64,000 bases of DNA from Symbiodinium natans (GCA_905221605.1 CAJNDS010002179.1:472001-536000); one strand, 5' to 3'. Shown: positions 30,214-41,146, counted from the stretch's first letter. The notes: generated by a model from the letters alone, not told the origin. Numbers and translations: made by a program.

Positions 30214-30270
30214 GGTTTAGGGTTTAGGGTTTAGGGTTTAGGGTTTAGGGTTTAGGGTTTAGGGTTTAGG
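30214..30270. repeat. interstitial telomere-type block
   Basis: Eight TTTAGGG units. The stretch 29500-30210 to its left holds further short blocks and no convincing exon. Confidence 0.95.
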
Positions 30271-30487
30271 AATTCATGTATAGGACCCCAACAGTGTACC
30301 GTACCAAAAGGAAACTCCCCAACTGCATGCCGGCATTTGCGCTGAGTTTCATTCGCGCCATGGCACACAGACGTATTCTAAGCTGCACGCGACTTCTGTG
30401 CCGATCAGCGCAATCCCGAACCTCGCCTCCATCTCTGCCAAGAGGAGAAGGGATCCCTCCCATCTCCTTGCAGCTTGTATTTCGAAA

Positions 30488-30600
30488 CCCTTACAGATCC
30501 ATGTACCAAAATAGTACATACTCTGGCCCTTAAAGGCGTTCCTATATAGTAGCTTTAGGGCTTGCAAGTGTATACGATAAAGGTACATGGATCCTTCAGG
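30488..30600. mobile_element. family C element
   Basis: CCCTTACAGATCCATGTACC and GGTACATGGATCCTTCAGG ends, with AGTACATACT and AAGTGTATACGA inside. Confidence 0.75.
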
Positions 30601-30787
30601 AAAAAGGTCGAAGCGTATCCCATGTCCGCTTGTCGTCAAAGCCTAAACGCGCATCGCAACCCAAGCCCCAAAACAGAAGAACAGCACAAGAACCCTTCCT
30701 AAATCCTAAACCCTAAACCTATTTTGAAAGTGAAGCAGAATGACACCTCTCCCGAAAGAGCCCTAAACCATAAACCCTAAACCCTAT

Positions 30788-30892
30788 AGCCCAATACCCC
30801 TCAAATAAGGAATGTGCCTTGAACCACACTAAGGATCCCCATATGATTTCAGGCATATTCCTCCATTAAGGGGGCATGGGGCTCTCTGGGTC
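30788..30892. mobile_element. family B element, next to a putative exon
   Basis: AGCCCAATACCCCTCAAATAAGG to GGGGCATGGGGCTCTCTGGG. It directly follows the minus exon ending near 30900, so it may be that gene's intron. Confidence 0.7.
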
Positions 30893-30894
30893 CC

Positions 30895-31115
30895 TGTCAC
30901 TTCCCTACGACCTCCCTGCATCTGCGTCTCCGGGCAGCACGCCAGGCGCAGTGCGCGGCGTTTTGCAGCATCAGCTCGGGTTCCATGCCTGGGAAATGTC
31001 ACGACATCCAAGAGATCCAGAAGCAGGGCAGAAGCCCAAAACCCAAAACCCAAAACCCTAAACCCTAAACCCTCAGCGCTTCTCCATCTAGATCCCGCAG
31101 GGGCTCTCAGGGCCC
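30895..31115 (-). CDS. putative minus exons, unidentified
   Basis: About 30900-30990, after TTTCCCAG|G, reads MEPELMLQNAAHCAWRAARR and stops near a GTAGGGAAG donor. About 31072-31115 reads ALRAPAGSRWRSAEG and ends GAGG|GTTTAG, so its donor would be the first telomere-type unit. Family unknown. Confidence 0.4.
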
Positions 31116-31178
31116 TAAACCCAGAAAACCGCAATTATGGGTAGGAGATCCCGGGGTCTTCCAGCAGATGGATGGTTT

Positions 31179-31290
31179 AGGGTTTAGGGTTTAGGGTTTA
31201 GGGTTTAGGGTTTAGGGTTTAGGGTTTAGGGTTTAGGGTTTAGGGTTTAGGGTTTAGGGTTTATGGTTTAGGGTTTAGGGTTGGGTGTTC
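31179..31290. repeat. interstitial telomere-type block
   Basis: About fifteen TTTAGGG units with one TTTATGG. Confidence 0.95.
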
Positions 31291-31414
31291 AGGGTTTCAT
31301 GGTTTCAGGTTTCAGGGCTGGCCTGCGGAGTCAGCCAGGCTGCGCAGGGCGAGCACGTGCTGCCAGCGGGCTGCCTGCCGGCAACTTCGGTACAAAGCAC
31401 ACCAGTTTTTTCAA

Positions 31415-31499
31415 GGAAGGCAAAGAGATGTAGGGTCAGTTCTCCAAATGAGGGTCCCTTTTGGGGCTACTATTCTGATGGAAGGCAAAGAGATGTAGG
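31415..31499. repeat. 20-bp direct duplication around a family E-like fragment
   Basis: GGAAGGCAAAGAGATGTAGG is at 31415-31434 and 31480-31499. The 45 bp between hold GAGGGTCCCTTTTGGGG, the family E end motif. Confidence 0.8.
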
Positions 31500-31717
31500 T
31501 CTTTTACCTTTAATCATGTAGTTTTGAGCTCCTTGAGGCTGCCAAGTTACCAGCTGGGCATTGAAAATTGTCTGGCCCTCTTGCTGAAAAGTTTCGAGTC
31601 CGCCCGAAGTCTTTGGCGACAGGTCATTATGTGTGCAAGCTTTAAATGATAACCCTCACTTGCACAATCCTACGCCATGACATCGGAAAGCACAAATGCT
31701 GCAACTACAAGTCTCAC

Positions 31718-31850
31718 CTGACAAGTGCCGCGCAGGGAGCCATTTCGCAAATCGCCAACTGGAGTGTGCACCCCTCGATGACAGCTCCGAAGCTGGCCTG
31801 CCGGCAGGCGCCCGCCGCCGCAGCGAACGAGACAGCGTCCCTTTGCAGGC
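31718..31850 (-). CDS. putative exon, possibly PPR-like
   Basis: Bounded by TATAG|GCC and a consensus donor CAG|GTGAGAC on the minus strand. It reads DAVSFAAAAGACRQASFGAV and CTLQLAICEMAPCAALVR. The FAAAAGACRQA part resembles a dinoflagellate PPR helix (VSYNAAISAC type), but that is a guess from pattern only. Confidence 0.5.
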
Positions 31851-32063
31851 CTATAGACAGGACAGGGAACCCTAAACCCTATAAACCTTCCTTCCTTCGC
31901 TGGCTTGCAACTATAAACCCCATAAACCCTTCTAGAAGACAGGGAATGGCAGAAGGAGCTTCAGCCTAAACCTTCTTCCTGCAACAGGCTTCACACCCCA
32001 AAACCCCTAAACCCTATAAAACCTCAACTCTCCAATTACCCCACATGGTTGTGCTGTTTCTTT

Positions 32064-32252
32064 TAAACTACTGTTTGCTTAAGAACTCCCCAAAAAATGA
32101 AAATAAAGAAACACGCTATTCCTTTTGAGGGCAATGTAGGGATTATTCTTTTAATTTTTTTGGGATTCTGAAGCAAACAGTAGTACATATGATTCCTTAT
32201 AAGGGCAATAAAGGGATTTTTATTTTGCATTCTTTTGGGGAGTCTTAAGCAA
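32064..32252. mobile_element. family G element followed by a second partial copy
   Basis: CTGTTTGCTTAAGAACTCCCC to GAAGCAAACAGTAGT (to 32186), then CCTTATAAGGGCAATAAAGGG and GGGGAGTCTTAAGCAA to 32252. Confidence 0.7.
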
Positions 32253-32254
32253 AA

Positions 32255-33380
32255 AAAAACCTTTTTGCAACTGGGCTTGAGGACTAGCCAGATTCAACTC
32301 CACGGCCGTTCGTGTTCACCCAACTCTGTGCTGGTGCATTACTTGGCCAAAGAATGATCCACTGAAGAATTGTCGAAGTCTGAATTAAGTCGCCGAATCA
32401 TGTGGTTTTGTCTGCGTTCTTGTTTGAGCCTAAGACGTCGTGCCCGTTCTTGCTCCTTGAGCTCTTCCAAGGTAGCAAAAAAACCCTAAACCCTAAACCC
32501 TACACCCTAAACCCTAAACCCTAAACCCTAACCCTAAACCCCGAAAAATGGGGCCGGGGGAAGTGCCCAAAGCGCCTCCCGCGGCCGACGGGCGCAGTAA
32601 GGCCAAGGCCTCAAGCCATCGGCCCAACCTTTGGAGTTTAGGGTTTGGGGTTTAGGGTTTGGGGTTTAGGGTTTGGGGTTTAGGGTTTAGGGTTTGGGGT
32701 TTCGGGTTTGGGGATTAAGGGGGCTCAGGGGGTTTAGGGGGTTTGGGGTTTGAGTTCCAGGGTCTACTGAGGATGATTTTGGGGAGGCTTGGCCTAAGTG
32801 TTAGGGTTTATGGGGCTAAGCTTCGGGCTTGGGTTTATAGGGTATAAGTTTAGGGTTTGGTTTTGGGCTTATAGGGGCTTAAGATGCACGGCGTCAGACA
32901 CTTGCGAGGGCAAAGATGCACATGGCATGTTCAATGCTGGGATGCGCAGATACTGCTCCGACAAAAAAGAGAGCTGCTGCTCATGATGGGGGACTATGCG
33001 CTGTGAAGATCACGACTGCCATCCTTCTGTGGGTGGTCGGTGCCCAACTCTTACACGCTACTGCTAGCGCAGACCCTTCTTATTACTGATAAGCTGCCCT
33101 CAAGGAAGCAATCCCTATACATATGCCCATGCCCCCGCCATGGGTACTGGATGCCAAGGTAGCTGACAAGGCAAAGCTGCTACATCTTCCTGAATGGACC
33201 ACATAGTACTGAGCCGTCAAACCCTCCCACAACAGGGGTAAGTCAAAGTATAAATCGACTTCTCATCGGCTCTTCCAGGCAACTCGGTGCACGCCATCGT
33301 TGCGGCGTTGCGCGCGGAGACAATCACTGTCAGCTGCATCGCGAAGGCCTTTCAAAAATCATATTTACGGTTTAGGGTTT
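32255..33380. other. no firm gene; telomere blocks and ambiguous islands
   Basis: Telomere-type blocks at 32483-32540 and a TTTAGGG/TTTGGGG mixture at 32637-32720. The island at 33280-33360 is open on both strands (plus SVHAIVAALRAETITVSC after CCAG|G). Confidence 0.35.
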
Positions 33381-33697
33381 AGGGTTTAGGCTTTAGGGTT
33401 TAACTGAGTGTGGCGGCGTCGGGGTACAAGACTTTTTGTGCAGCCCGCCAAGCAGAGAACGTTGAGACTCTTTGTGGGGTTCGGGTCTATATGGTCTATA
33501 GGGCCTGGGGCCCTACACTGTAGTCCTGAAAACGAGCAGCTGTCTCCATCCCAAAATTCGGGTCCTTGTGAACGTAGGCCATTTGGATTCTAGCGGGGCA
33601 TAAGGCTGCAGGCGGTTGCAAGCCTCGCTTTTGCAAGGCCCCTGTGAGAACCTCAGCCGGTCCACTTGGTTCAAGGGTCCCCTAAACCCTAAACCCT

Positions 33698-33997
33698 AAT
33701 GTGGGACCTGCTTTAATGTGGGGGCCCCCCCCCCCCCCTGAACAGTCGGGGCGTGGATTGGGTCCTGATTACACGGCCCCGGGGGCTTATATGATTTTAA
33801 TAGGGAGGAGTTTAGATAGATTTAAAAGGGGCAGCAATGCCCGGTTATCTTTTTTAAAGGCGCGCCACGTGGAATTTTCTTGCGGCGCCCGGACGGTTTG
33901 ACTTTAAAGCGGACCCCTCAAACAGTGAGGGGGTCCTGAATAATTCGGCCAAATTGACTTTAAAGCGAGCCCCCCTAATAAAGCAGGTCCAACATTA
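33698..33997. mobile_element. family L inverted-repeat element, short form
   Basis: TAATGTGGGACCTGCTTTAA and TAATAAAGCAGGTCCAACATTA end a 300-bp element; inner CTGAACAGTCGGGG and AACAGTGAGGGGGTCCTGAA are imperfect inverted pairs. Both ends abut telomere-type units. Confidence 0.75.
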
Positions 33998-34051
33998 AAC
34001 CCTAAACCCTCTTTTCAGTATAGCATTTAAACCCTATAGTCTTCGTCGGCA

Positions 34052-34200
34052 ATGGTCATTTTCGTGGGCAATGGTCATTTTTCGTGGGCAATGGTCATTT
34101 CTTCGCGGGCAATGGCAATTTTCCGTGGGCAATGGTCATTTTTCGCGGGCAATGGTCATTTTTCGTGGGCAATGGTCATTCTTCGTGGTGGGCAATATTC
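34052..34200. repeat. 23-24-bp minisatellite (GGGCAATGGTCATTTTTCGT)n
   Basis: Seven copies. The GGGCAATGG core recalls the TTGGC/GGCCAATGG core of the 18821-19220 array. Confidence 0.9.
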
Positions 34201-34344
34201 TTTCGTTAAATCCCAAACCCCAAACCTCAGACCCTAAACCCCCCTAAACCCCAAACCCTAAACCCAAACCCTTTTTGCAGCAGGCTTGCGTGAAGCCTCA
34301 AACCCTAAACCCTAAACCCCAAATCCCAAACCCCCATTGTTAAG

Positions 34345-34447
34345 AATACGTAACAACGAGTCCCCGGTCTTGAGGGCAACTCCTGGCCTTCGCCAGGTAC
34401 TCCAAAGCTTGGCTCCAGTTCAGGGCATACTGGCAGGCACCGATGAC
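34345..34447 (-). CDS. pentatricopeptide (PPR) repeat exon
   Basis: After GGCAAG|G on the minus strand the frame reads VIGACQYALNWSQALEYLAK and ARSCPQDRGLVVTYS. This fits the PPR pattern seen in dinoflagellate organelle RNA-binding proteins, where ACxxAxxWxxALxLL ends in a VVTYS start of the next unit. A GC donor (AAG|GCC) is possible after EYLAK. A partial gene; flanking exons not identified. Confidence 0.5.
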
Positions 34448-34494
34448 CTTGCCGCTTGTTGAGTCTCAGGTTTTAAAAAGACACACACACATAC

Positions 34495-34585
34495 AATATG
34501 TATATCTATATTTAAATAAATATATATATATGCACATCTCTCTCTACATATGTGTATGTATGCATATATATATATATATACGGTA

Positions 34586-34624
<39 letters not shown>

Positions 34625-34630
34625 TACATA
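34495..34630. repeat. (TA)n microsatellite cluster
   Basis: Long TA runs broken by CATA and CGGTAGGA. Frames here code only Tyr/Ile repeats. Confidence 0.9.
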
Positions 34631-34980
34631 CATATACAGTGCTGTTGCAAACCCAGAGTCTGAGCTTTGCAACCGTCCGTTGCATCAGGTGTCCCCCAAT
34701 TCGGGCAAGGGGGCCGAACAATTTTGAAGCTCGGAAGATATGGAGTTCCGACTCCCAGGCTCACGAGTTCAGGGGCCGGTAAGCTTGCCACGAGTATAAT
34801 TATTATGATTAGTAGTAGTATTATTATTTAGGTTTGTGGGGTACCTGTTATCTTGCTATATTCTTGAATTTTCTTCAGTTCGTAAACAAGTGCGACTGCT
34901 TTACATGTCAGAACTATGTCAAGCAAAGCCACCGTCGAGAAGCCAATTGGGTCCGGCTCCTTGATTCCAGCCGGAAATAC

Positions 34981-35193
34981 TGAGCCCAAAACTCCAAACC
35001 CTGCTGTAGGACCAGGGTTTAGGGTTTTGGGTTTAGGGTTTAGCCGGAAAATCTGGGGGGTTTCCGAGCATAGGGGTACCCTTTTTTGGGGGTCTCGTTA
35101 AGGGATTTCCATTCTAGTTGGGGTAGAAAAGGGGTACCCCTAGTTTTGGGAAATACCCGTTGAGCCCTGAACTCCAAACCCTGCTGTAGGACC
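34981..35193. repeat. 33-bp direct repeats around a telomere block plus family K element
   Basis: AACTCCAAACCCTGCTGTAGG, within a 33-bp match with two mismatches, is present at 34981-35013 and 35161-35193. The 147 bp between are telomere-type units then a family K element (35044-35160). Confidence 0.8.
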
Positions 35194-35252
35194 ACGCCAG
35201 CAGTGCAGAATCACAACGACATGGCTGTAGTCTTCGGATGGAGCTTAGCATA

Positions 35253-35304
35253 ATGCTAAACCCTAAACCCTAAACCCTAAACCCTAAACCCTAAACCCTA
35301 AACC
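35253..35304. repeat. interstitial telomere-type block
   Basis: Seven CCCTAAA units. Another block lies at 35759-35830. Confidence 0.95.
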
Positions 35305-35388
35305 GAGCATTAAAAAACAAGGCGAGGCGCAAGGCGGGCGTTCTTCGCAGCCTCGAAGCCGGCGAGGAAAAACCTGCTGACAGCATCC

Positions 35389-35516
35389 CTACAAAGAAGG
35401 GGCCCCCTTAGTTATAAGTAGAGTTATAAGAACCCTAAATTGGGTTATAAGGATCATAAATTACGTTATCAGCCCCTTAACTACAGTTAGTATAGTAAGG
35501 GGGCCCCTCCTTGTAG
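35389..35516. mobile_element. family F inverted-repeat element, complete
   Basis: CTACAAAGAAGGGGCCCCCTTA and AAGGGGGCCCCTCCTTGTAG; inner repeats of GTTATAAGAACCCTAAATT. The second copy is at 42460. Confidence 0.85.
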
Positions 35517-36165
35517 AAACCCTTTGTGCAACTGGACTTGTGAACGACTGCCTATAAGTCCTATAAACCATCTAAGCCCTGTAAACCCTACAAAGCCCTA
35601 TAACGCCTGCAGTATAAACCCCACGGTATAAACCCTCTAACCCCGAACCCTATAACCCCACAACCCTTCACCCTTTTTGTTTATAACCCTATAAGCCCTA
35701 AACCCCAAGCCCCAAACCCTACACCCTGTTTGAACCTGGAAGCTGCTTCATGCCCTGAAACCCTAAACCCTAAACCCTAATTAAACCCTAAACCCTAAAC
35801 CCTAAACCCTAAACCCTAAACCCTAAACCCACTGTTTGACTCTGAGTCCGTGCCTGAGGGCAAGCCGCCACTTGAGGCCTGGAGCGGAGTTCGGGTCCCG
35901 AGCAGCGCTTGGAGTTGCGAGGGTAACAGAACGTTTAGGGTTTCTAGGGTTTAGGGTTTAGGGTTTAGGGTTTAGGGTTTAGGGCTAGGCATGTTGAGAA
36001 ATCTTCGCATTCTGATCTCCAAGCCCGGGACGTCTTGATGTTTCTCTTGCGGGGGTGTTGCGGTATGTCGCCGCATGCACCGCCTGCCCCTGAGCCCTGC
36101 AAATCAAATCTTGAGCCTTTCAACCGGCTCCATCCCTGCTGACCAAGGCGCGACGACTGCAAAAA

Positions 36166-36266
36166 AGAGCCCCTTAAATAAGGAATGTACCTCAAATCAA
36201 ATAGGGATCCGTAATATGATTCACGGTATATTCCTTAGTTAAGGGGTCTTGGGCTCCTTTGGGTCT
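36166..36266. mobile_element. family B element
   Basis: AGAGCCCCTTAAATAAGGAATGTACC to GGTATATTCCTTAGTTAAGG and GGGCTCCTTTGGGT. Confidence 0.7.
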
Positions 36267-36462
36267 GAAATCCTAAACCCTAAACCCTAAGCTTAAACCC
36301 CAAACCCCAAACCCCGCATGAAGCTGGAATCCAGCCTGAGCTTGCCGCACTCGCTGCCGAATTGAACCTGGCGCCGAAGGGTTAAGGTCTGAAGTCGGTC
36401 TCTTACCTATTAGGGTTTATAGGGTTTAGGGTTTAAGGCTTAGGGCTTAGGGCTACCTATTT

Positions 36463-36620
36463 GCTGTTAAGAACCCCACCCCCCCTCCCCCCACTCCCCC
36501 AAAAAAAGAAGAGACAATGCTCCCTATATTCCCCCTTATAAAGGAAGTTTAAGAACACGCCCAAACAAGAAGAGGCAACAATCCCTATATTCCCCCGTAT
36601 AAAGGAAGAATATTGTTGAA
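36463..36620. mobile_element. family G element with internal duplication
   Basis: GCTGTTAAGAACCCC starts it. ATCCCTATATTCCCCCTTATAAAGGAAG occurs twice, 65 bp apart. The right end is lost. Confidence 0.6.
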
Positions 36621-36800
36621 CTTCCAGAGAACAAGACGAACGGAACTCGCCACGCATCGTTTCTGCCCCTTTGACGAGTTCACAAAAGCAACTCTTAGCA
36701 TCGCAACCACGCCCAGAAAGTCTTAACCTGAATGCAACAAAAAGCGGGAAATAAAAAAACAAAAAAAGGCAGCATCCCGGGTAACCACCGTCGAGCACCA

Positions 36801-36905
36801 GGTAGCCCAGTAACCATCTTATATTAAGGGCACCCTTTTTTGGGGTTGTGAATTTCATAAGGGAAACCAGAAACCAAAAGAAGGGTAAAGGGTACCACTG
36901 GGCTA
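36801..36905. mobile_element. family H element without telomere units
   Basis: GGTAGCCCAGTAACC to AGGGTAAAGGGTACCACTGGGCTA. This copy lacks CCCTAAA units and so shows what 10769 and 62732 looked like before telomere units appeared in them. Confidence 0.75.
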
Positions 36906-37208
36906 GTGCCCCTAAACCCTAAACCCAAAACCCAAAACCCTAAAGCAACAAGAGTCGGCAGCCAGGGCACGTAATTGCCGAGGGGGCAGCCCCTTCGGAG
37001 AGTGAAGCCATCATGGAGGCAGCTGAAGCCCACTCCCCTCCTGCAAACGGTTTAGGGTTTAGGGTTTAGGGTTTAGGGTTTAGGCGCGTGAATTTTGAGG
37101 TAGGAAAACGGTAGGCTCGGCACGCACCGGAAAGGGCGTATTGGTCTAAACAAGATTTCAATGATAACGATGCAGGGTGGGCAGTGATCAGGGCAAAGGG
37201 TCCTGCTG

Positions 37209-37499
37209 TTGCCCTGCTCTTGCACTGTACAAACCGACTTTTGCAGGAGGCGCGCGACACAGATATTAAGATGCCTCCTGCCCTCTTGCAACCAGAAGAA
37301 TGCTCACTTTAAGCCTGCTGGTGTGGTTGGTCCCTGCTGCTGCCCGCACGCATTTCTCTGCGCTCTGAGCGCGTGCGTGCGTGCCTGCGTGAGTCCAGCC
37401 GATCTCCATGGCATCTGTAGGTCCAATAGTCTTTCAAGACAGTCCAGGTACAACACGGCAAACCCTGCAAGGAGCGACGGCAAGGGCCAGCTTCTTTAA
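37209..37499 (+). CDS. open plus frame, doubtful
   Basis: A 96-codon plus frame, cysteine-rich (CCCPHAFLCALSACVRACV), follows a telomere-type block. Minus frames are also open. Family unknown. Confidence 0.2.
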   Translation: MPCSCTVQTDFCRRRATQILRCLLPSCNQKNAHFKPAGVVGPCCCPHAFLCALSACVRACVSPADLHGICRSNSLSRQSRYNTANPARSDGKGQLL

Positions 37500-37637
37500 C
37501 TTCCAGAGCTTCTCTGCTGTACTTCGTTCTAGCCCTAAACCCTAAATACCCTAAACCCCTAAACCTGATTGCAGGGTCAGCTCACAGTTGCTGGCTGGTC
37601 AGCTCAAACAAGGCAGCGGCTCGAACTCAACTATGGG

Positions 37638-38622
37638 TTCCTTGGGTGCCACATGAACCCTAAAATTGGGGTCATATACCCTATACTATACCATAGCTCC
37701 TATTGAGGCATATGAACCATAAACCCTTTTAGAATTCAGAATTGGCCCCCAAGGTTTGCACTAGGGGATTCACGATGAATGCAGGAGCGGACAGTTGACC
37801 CCTCTCCTGCTTCAGCAGCAGTGATCGCCGCGTTGTAGCTGATCCTCAGCTCGCAAGGGCTCTAGCCCTTGTAATCTTGACAGGGTTTAGGGTTTAGGGT
37901 TTTAGGGTTTCACGTTGGCAGATCTTCCCTCTGAATCCCTCTAAGACGCCTGGTGCATCGATACATAGTCTGATACTGAAAGGAAGATGATGATGCCGCT
38001 ATTCGGCAACAGGAGCCTTCGCAAAAAGGCATCGGGATGTTTTAATGGCTCAGTGATGCTCTTGGTCCGGAAGCCCCGGACCTGCGCATGACACCCGCAA
38101 GATCTTCAAGCACTAAGCCCCACAAAAGAGGGTTATAAGTACAGGTACAATTGGCTCGTAAGTACGTACCATGAACCTCCAAGCAAGCCCCACACACTAA
38201 CCTCAACCCTAAGTCTCAGCGCGCCTGGTCGAGCAGTCTGAATGTTGCAACCCTAAACCCTAAACCCTAAACCCTAAACCCTAAACCCTAGACCCTAGAC
38301 CCTAAACCCTATAAACCCTAACTGACAAACAAACTGCAGCTTGAGCTCACGTCTGGCTGGAGCGTGGCTTGGCGCATGCGGCGCACCTGGGCTTAGGGAG
38401 CTGCCCTCTCCCAACGCAAGCACACTAACCCCTCATATACCCTCTGCTAGGGTACTACTACTATAATTCCTACAAGTGCTATGGTACTATGTGAACCATA
38501 AACCCTTCAGGGTTCATTTGGGTAGTTTCCTATTAAGTACTTTTAGGGTTCATAACTATAATTCCTATTAAGGTAATATGAACCATAAAGCCTTTTAGGG
38601 TTCGTAGTCATAGTCCCCAAGC
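37638..38622. repeat. family J repeats (ATGAACCATAAACCC type)
   Basis: Segments 37655-37740 and 38433-38622 share TATGAACCATAAACCCTT and TTTAGGGTTCATA words in inverted pairs, consistent with related inverted-repeat elements. A family D 3' half (GTACCATGAACCTCCAAG) lies at 38127-38186. A telomere-type block sits at 38250-38318. Confidence 0.45.
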
Positions 38623-38817
38623 TTGAGGGCCGAAGCCTGGGCCATCGCCTTGGGCCAGCCAGCGCCGCCAGCGCCACGAATCCTCGGCTCAGATTTTGGG
38701 CGGATTTTTCAGACCAAGGATAAGGAAGGGCGATTTCTCTCCCCTAGAATCGCATAAAGAAGCCCTGTGATCTTGATGCTGATTCTTGTTCAAGCCGGGG
38801 GTGATTCGCCACTACCG

Positions 38818-38896
38818 GCGCTCGCGCGAAGAACTGTGGAAGACCGAGGTTCAGAATGTTGCGGCCGATGAGGTCCAGCTCCAAGCCAGCATGTAG
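38818..38896 (+). CDS. putative plus exon with stop
   Basis: The plus frame REELWKTEVQNVAADEVQLQ then ASM and TAG. Its composition is strongly protein-like. Plus frames at 38336-38395 (KLQLELTSGWSVAWRMRRTW) and 38625-38690 may be earlier exons, but phases were not all reconciled. Confidence 0.35.
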
Positions 38897-39382
38897 CAGA
38901 GACGATCCTTCAAACATGTGTCTGCAAACAGCCCCATGTCATGTCCATGGTCGATGTTCAGCCTGCCAGGTAGCACTCCACAGCAAGATGATGTGTCAAT
39001 TTCAGAACTTTGTGACAGCCTTGTTGAAACCCGAAATGCTCTAGGTCTAATTAGGGCTTCGGGGGTTGCAGGAACGCCTTACATCGCGAAGCTGAAGCCC
39101 GAAAACTGCTGCCTGTTGCGAGAGCGAAGCTCCAAGTCGTAGCATCCGTAGCGGCGCTGAGCACGGCGTTGCCCGCGGCCACATCGCACTGAACTGAAAA
39201 GCGGCGCCTGAGACCCGTGTGAAAGCCATAGTCTGCCTAAGAGCATGCAGGCTCCAACAATCCAGTCCCTCTCAACAGGCTTGGGCTAACTTGGCGTGAG
39301 ATGTGTGACGTGGTGCTGTGCTGGTATGCATGTTGTGCGGCGGACTGTGTTGTGTGCAGAGTGCTGCGAGGTGCCGAGAGGC

Positions 39383-39436
<54 letters not shown>
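39383..39436. repeat. (GAT)18 microsatellite
   Basis: Eighteen GAT/ATG units. Poly-Asp, poly-His or poly-Ser frames across it are shadows. Confidence 0.95.
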
Positions 39437-39636
39437 CGGCGCGCACGGCGCTAGACATCGAGGACCCTCCCACCGACAACCCCCCCTCCTGCAAAACATC
39501 ACCCGGAACCTCTCAAGCTCCCTGCTGTCTACGAACAGCCGTGCATGCAACCTCCCTTACAGCCCCGCCCACGAAAGCCCATGGCAGAAGCCAGCTTCAA
39601 TCCTTCACAGCGCATCCGAACTGTAGGCTTTTGGGA

Positions 39637-39710
39637 CCGTGTACCCATCTAGTATATACTTGGGCCTTAAAAGGGGTTCCTCTACAGTAGCTTGGCCCAC
39701 ATATGTCGGA
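39637..39710. mobile_element. family C element, incomplete
   Basis: CCGTGTACCCATCTAGTATATACTTGGGCC and GGGGTTCCTCTACAGTAGCTT; the right end is lost. Confidence 0.5.
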
Positions 39711-40090
39711 TATGGCAACATGGACTTTCATAGGGAAAGCTTCTTTACAATTACAGAAAACATTTTGCGGGATGTCTTGACAGCTCAGACCACACCCGAG
39801 AGGCAGATGGGTGAGCAGCCCGGCGCCACGCAACCAAGCGCGGGAGACCTTTTCCAGCTGTGTCTATGAAGGCGATCTCCGAAGGGTGTATACGGGGTGT
39901 ATAAGGGGGGGGCAGCTGCCCTTATAGGGCCTGAAAACAGGCAGGCGCGTGGCCTGTCATTTTGTGGCTGATGCTTAGATGTGGCTTCCTACAGCTTGCT
40001 CGCCGTGGAAGGTACGCCAAACTCTCACAATTGAGCATAGAGCTTTCAAAAACGATGCTTTGTTAACCTTACCTGCGTCAAACAGCGCCC

Positions 40091-40236
40091 AGAAAGCCCA
40101 ATGCCCCTTAAGGAAGGAACAAACCCTAAACCCTAAACCCTAAACCCTAAACCCGAACATGCCTTAAAGAAGTCTCGGGATCCTTCGTACGATTTCATGT
40201 GGTATATTCCTTCTACCGTTCTCAGTGCCAAGCCCA
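40091..40236. mobile_element. family B element interrupted by telomere repeats
   Basis: AGAAAGCCCAATGCCCCTTAAGGAAGGAAC, then five CCCTAAA units (40122-40154), then GAACATGCCTTAAAG and GGTATATTCCTTCTACC. The telomere units sit where other copies have A(T)AC. Confidence 0.75.
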
Positions 40237-40440
40237 AAGAGAGCCCGAAGATGCCCCTTAAGTTAGGAATACACCCTAAACCATATTACTTAAAACAAAA
40301 CTACACTTTACGTATACATATATACATATATATACATACAAATATATGTATTTGCTTTTATGTATTTGTTTAAAGAGATGCAAATATGACTCCAGGTCAT
40401 GTTCCCTCATTAAGGGGGCATCCTGGGCCCTCCCTGGGAC
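40237..40440. mobile_element. family B element with an AT-rich insertion
   Basis: AGAGCCCGAAGATGCCCCTTAAGTTAGG... starts it and ...CCCTCATTAAGGGGGCATCCTGGG ends it. The middle (about 40290-40385) is (TATACA)n-type DNA not found in other copies. Confidence 0.65.
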
Positions 40441-40449
40441 CCAGGATGA

Positions 40450-40525
40450 TGGGTTTAGGGTTTAGGGTTTAGGGTTTAGGGTTTAGGGTTTAGGGTTTAG
40501 GGTTTAGGGTTTAGGGTTTAGGGTT
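40450..40525. repeat. interstitial telomere-type block
   Basis: About eleven TTTAGGG units. A TTTAGGG/TTTGGGG mixture follows at 40589-40672. Confidence 0.95.
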
Positions 40526-41146
40526 AGCAAAAAAGGCAGCTTAGGGCTCCGAAGTCTGGTTTCACCCTGGAGAGTCAACCGCCTCCAGGTTTAGGGTTTA
40601 GGGTTTAGGGGTTTGGGGTTTAGGGTTTGGGGGTTTAGGGTTTAGGGTTTGGGGAGTTTAGGGTTTAGGGTTTCAAGAAATCTCTGTAAAACTCTACACC
40701 CACAACTTGCCAGCGTGAGCCATGCTGCCGGTTCTGCGGCAGCGCATGATAGACTCACCTCACGGCGGCTCACACTGCTGCCATAAACCCTTTTTGAAGC
40801 TGGACTTGCTGAGAGGCTTGCCGTAAAACTCTAAGAAGCCCTGAATCCCTTAAGTCTTTTTCAAGCTGAAGGTGCCCCCCTACAATGGAAGGTTTGGCTG
40901 AGGACAGGCGGCTATCGTAGGCTCCAGGCTCTCCTGCATCAGCTCCTGCAAGCACACATCCCCAGTTACCGGCGACGAATTTTGAAAGGTTTAGGGTTTA
41001 GGGTTATAGGGTAGAGGGTTTCGGGTGTAGGGCTTAGTGGTTGTTGGGGTTGCAGGTCAAGCCTACTAAGAGGTGTTGGTTTGGAGAGGTTGGGGCTTCA
41101 CAAGGAAGTGATGCAGCACGTGCTCTAGCCAGCGCTGCAGCTGCAC

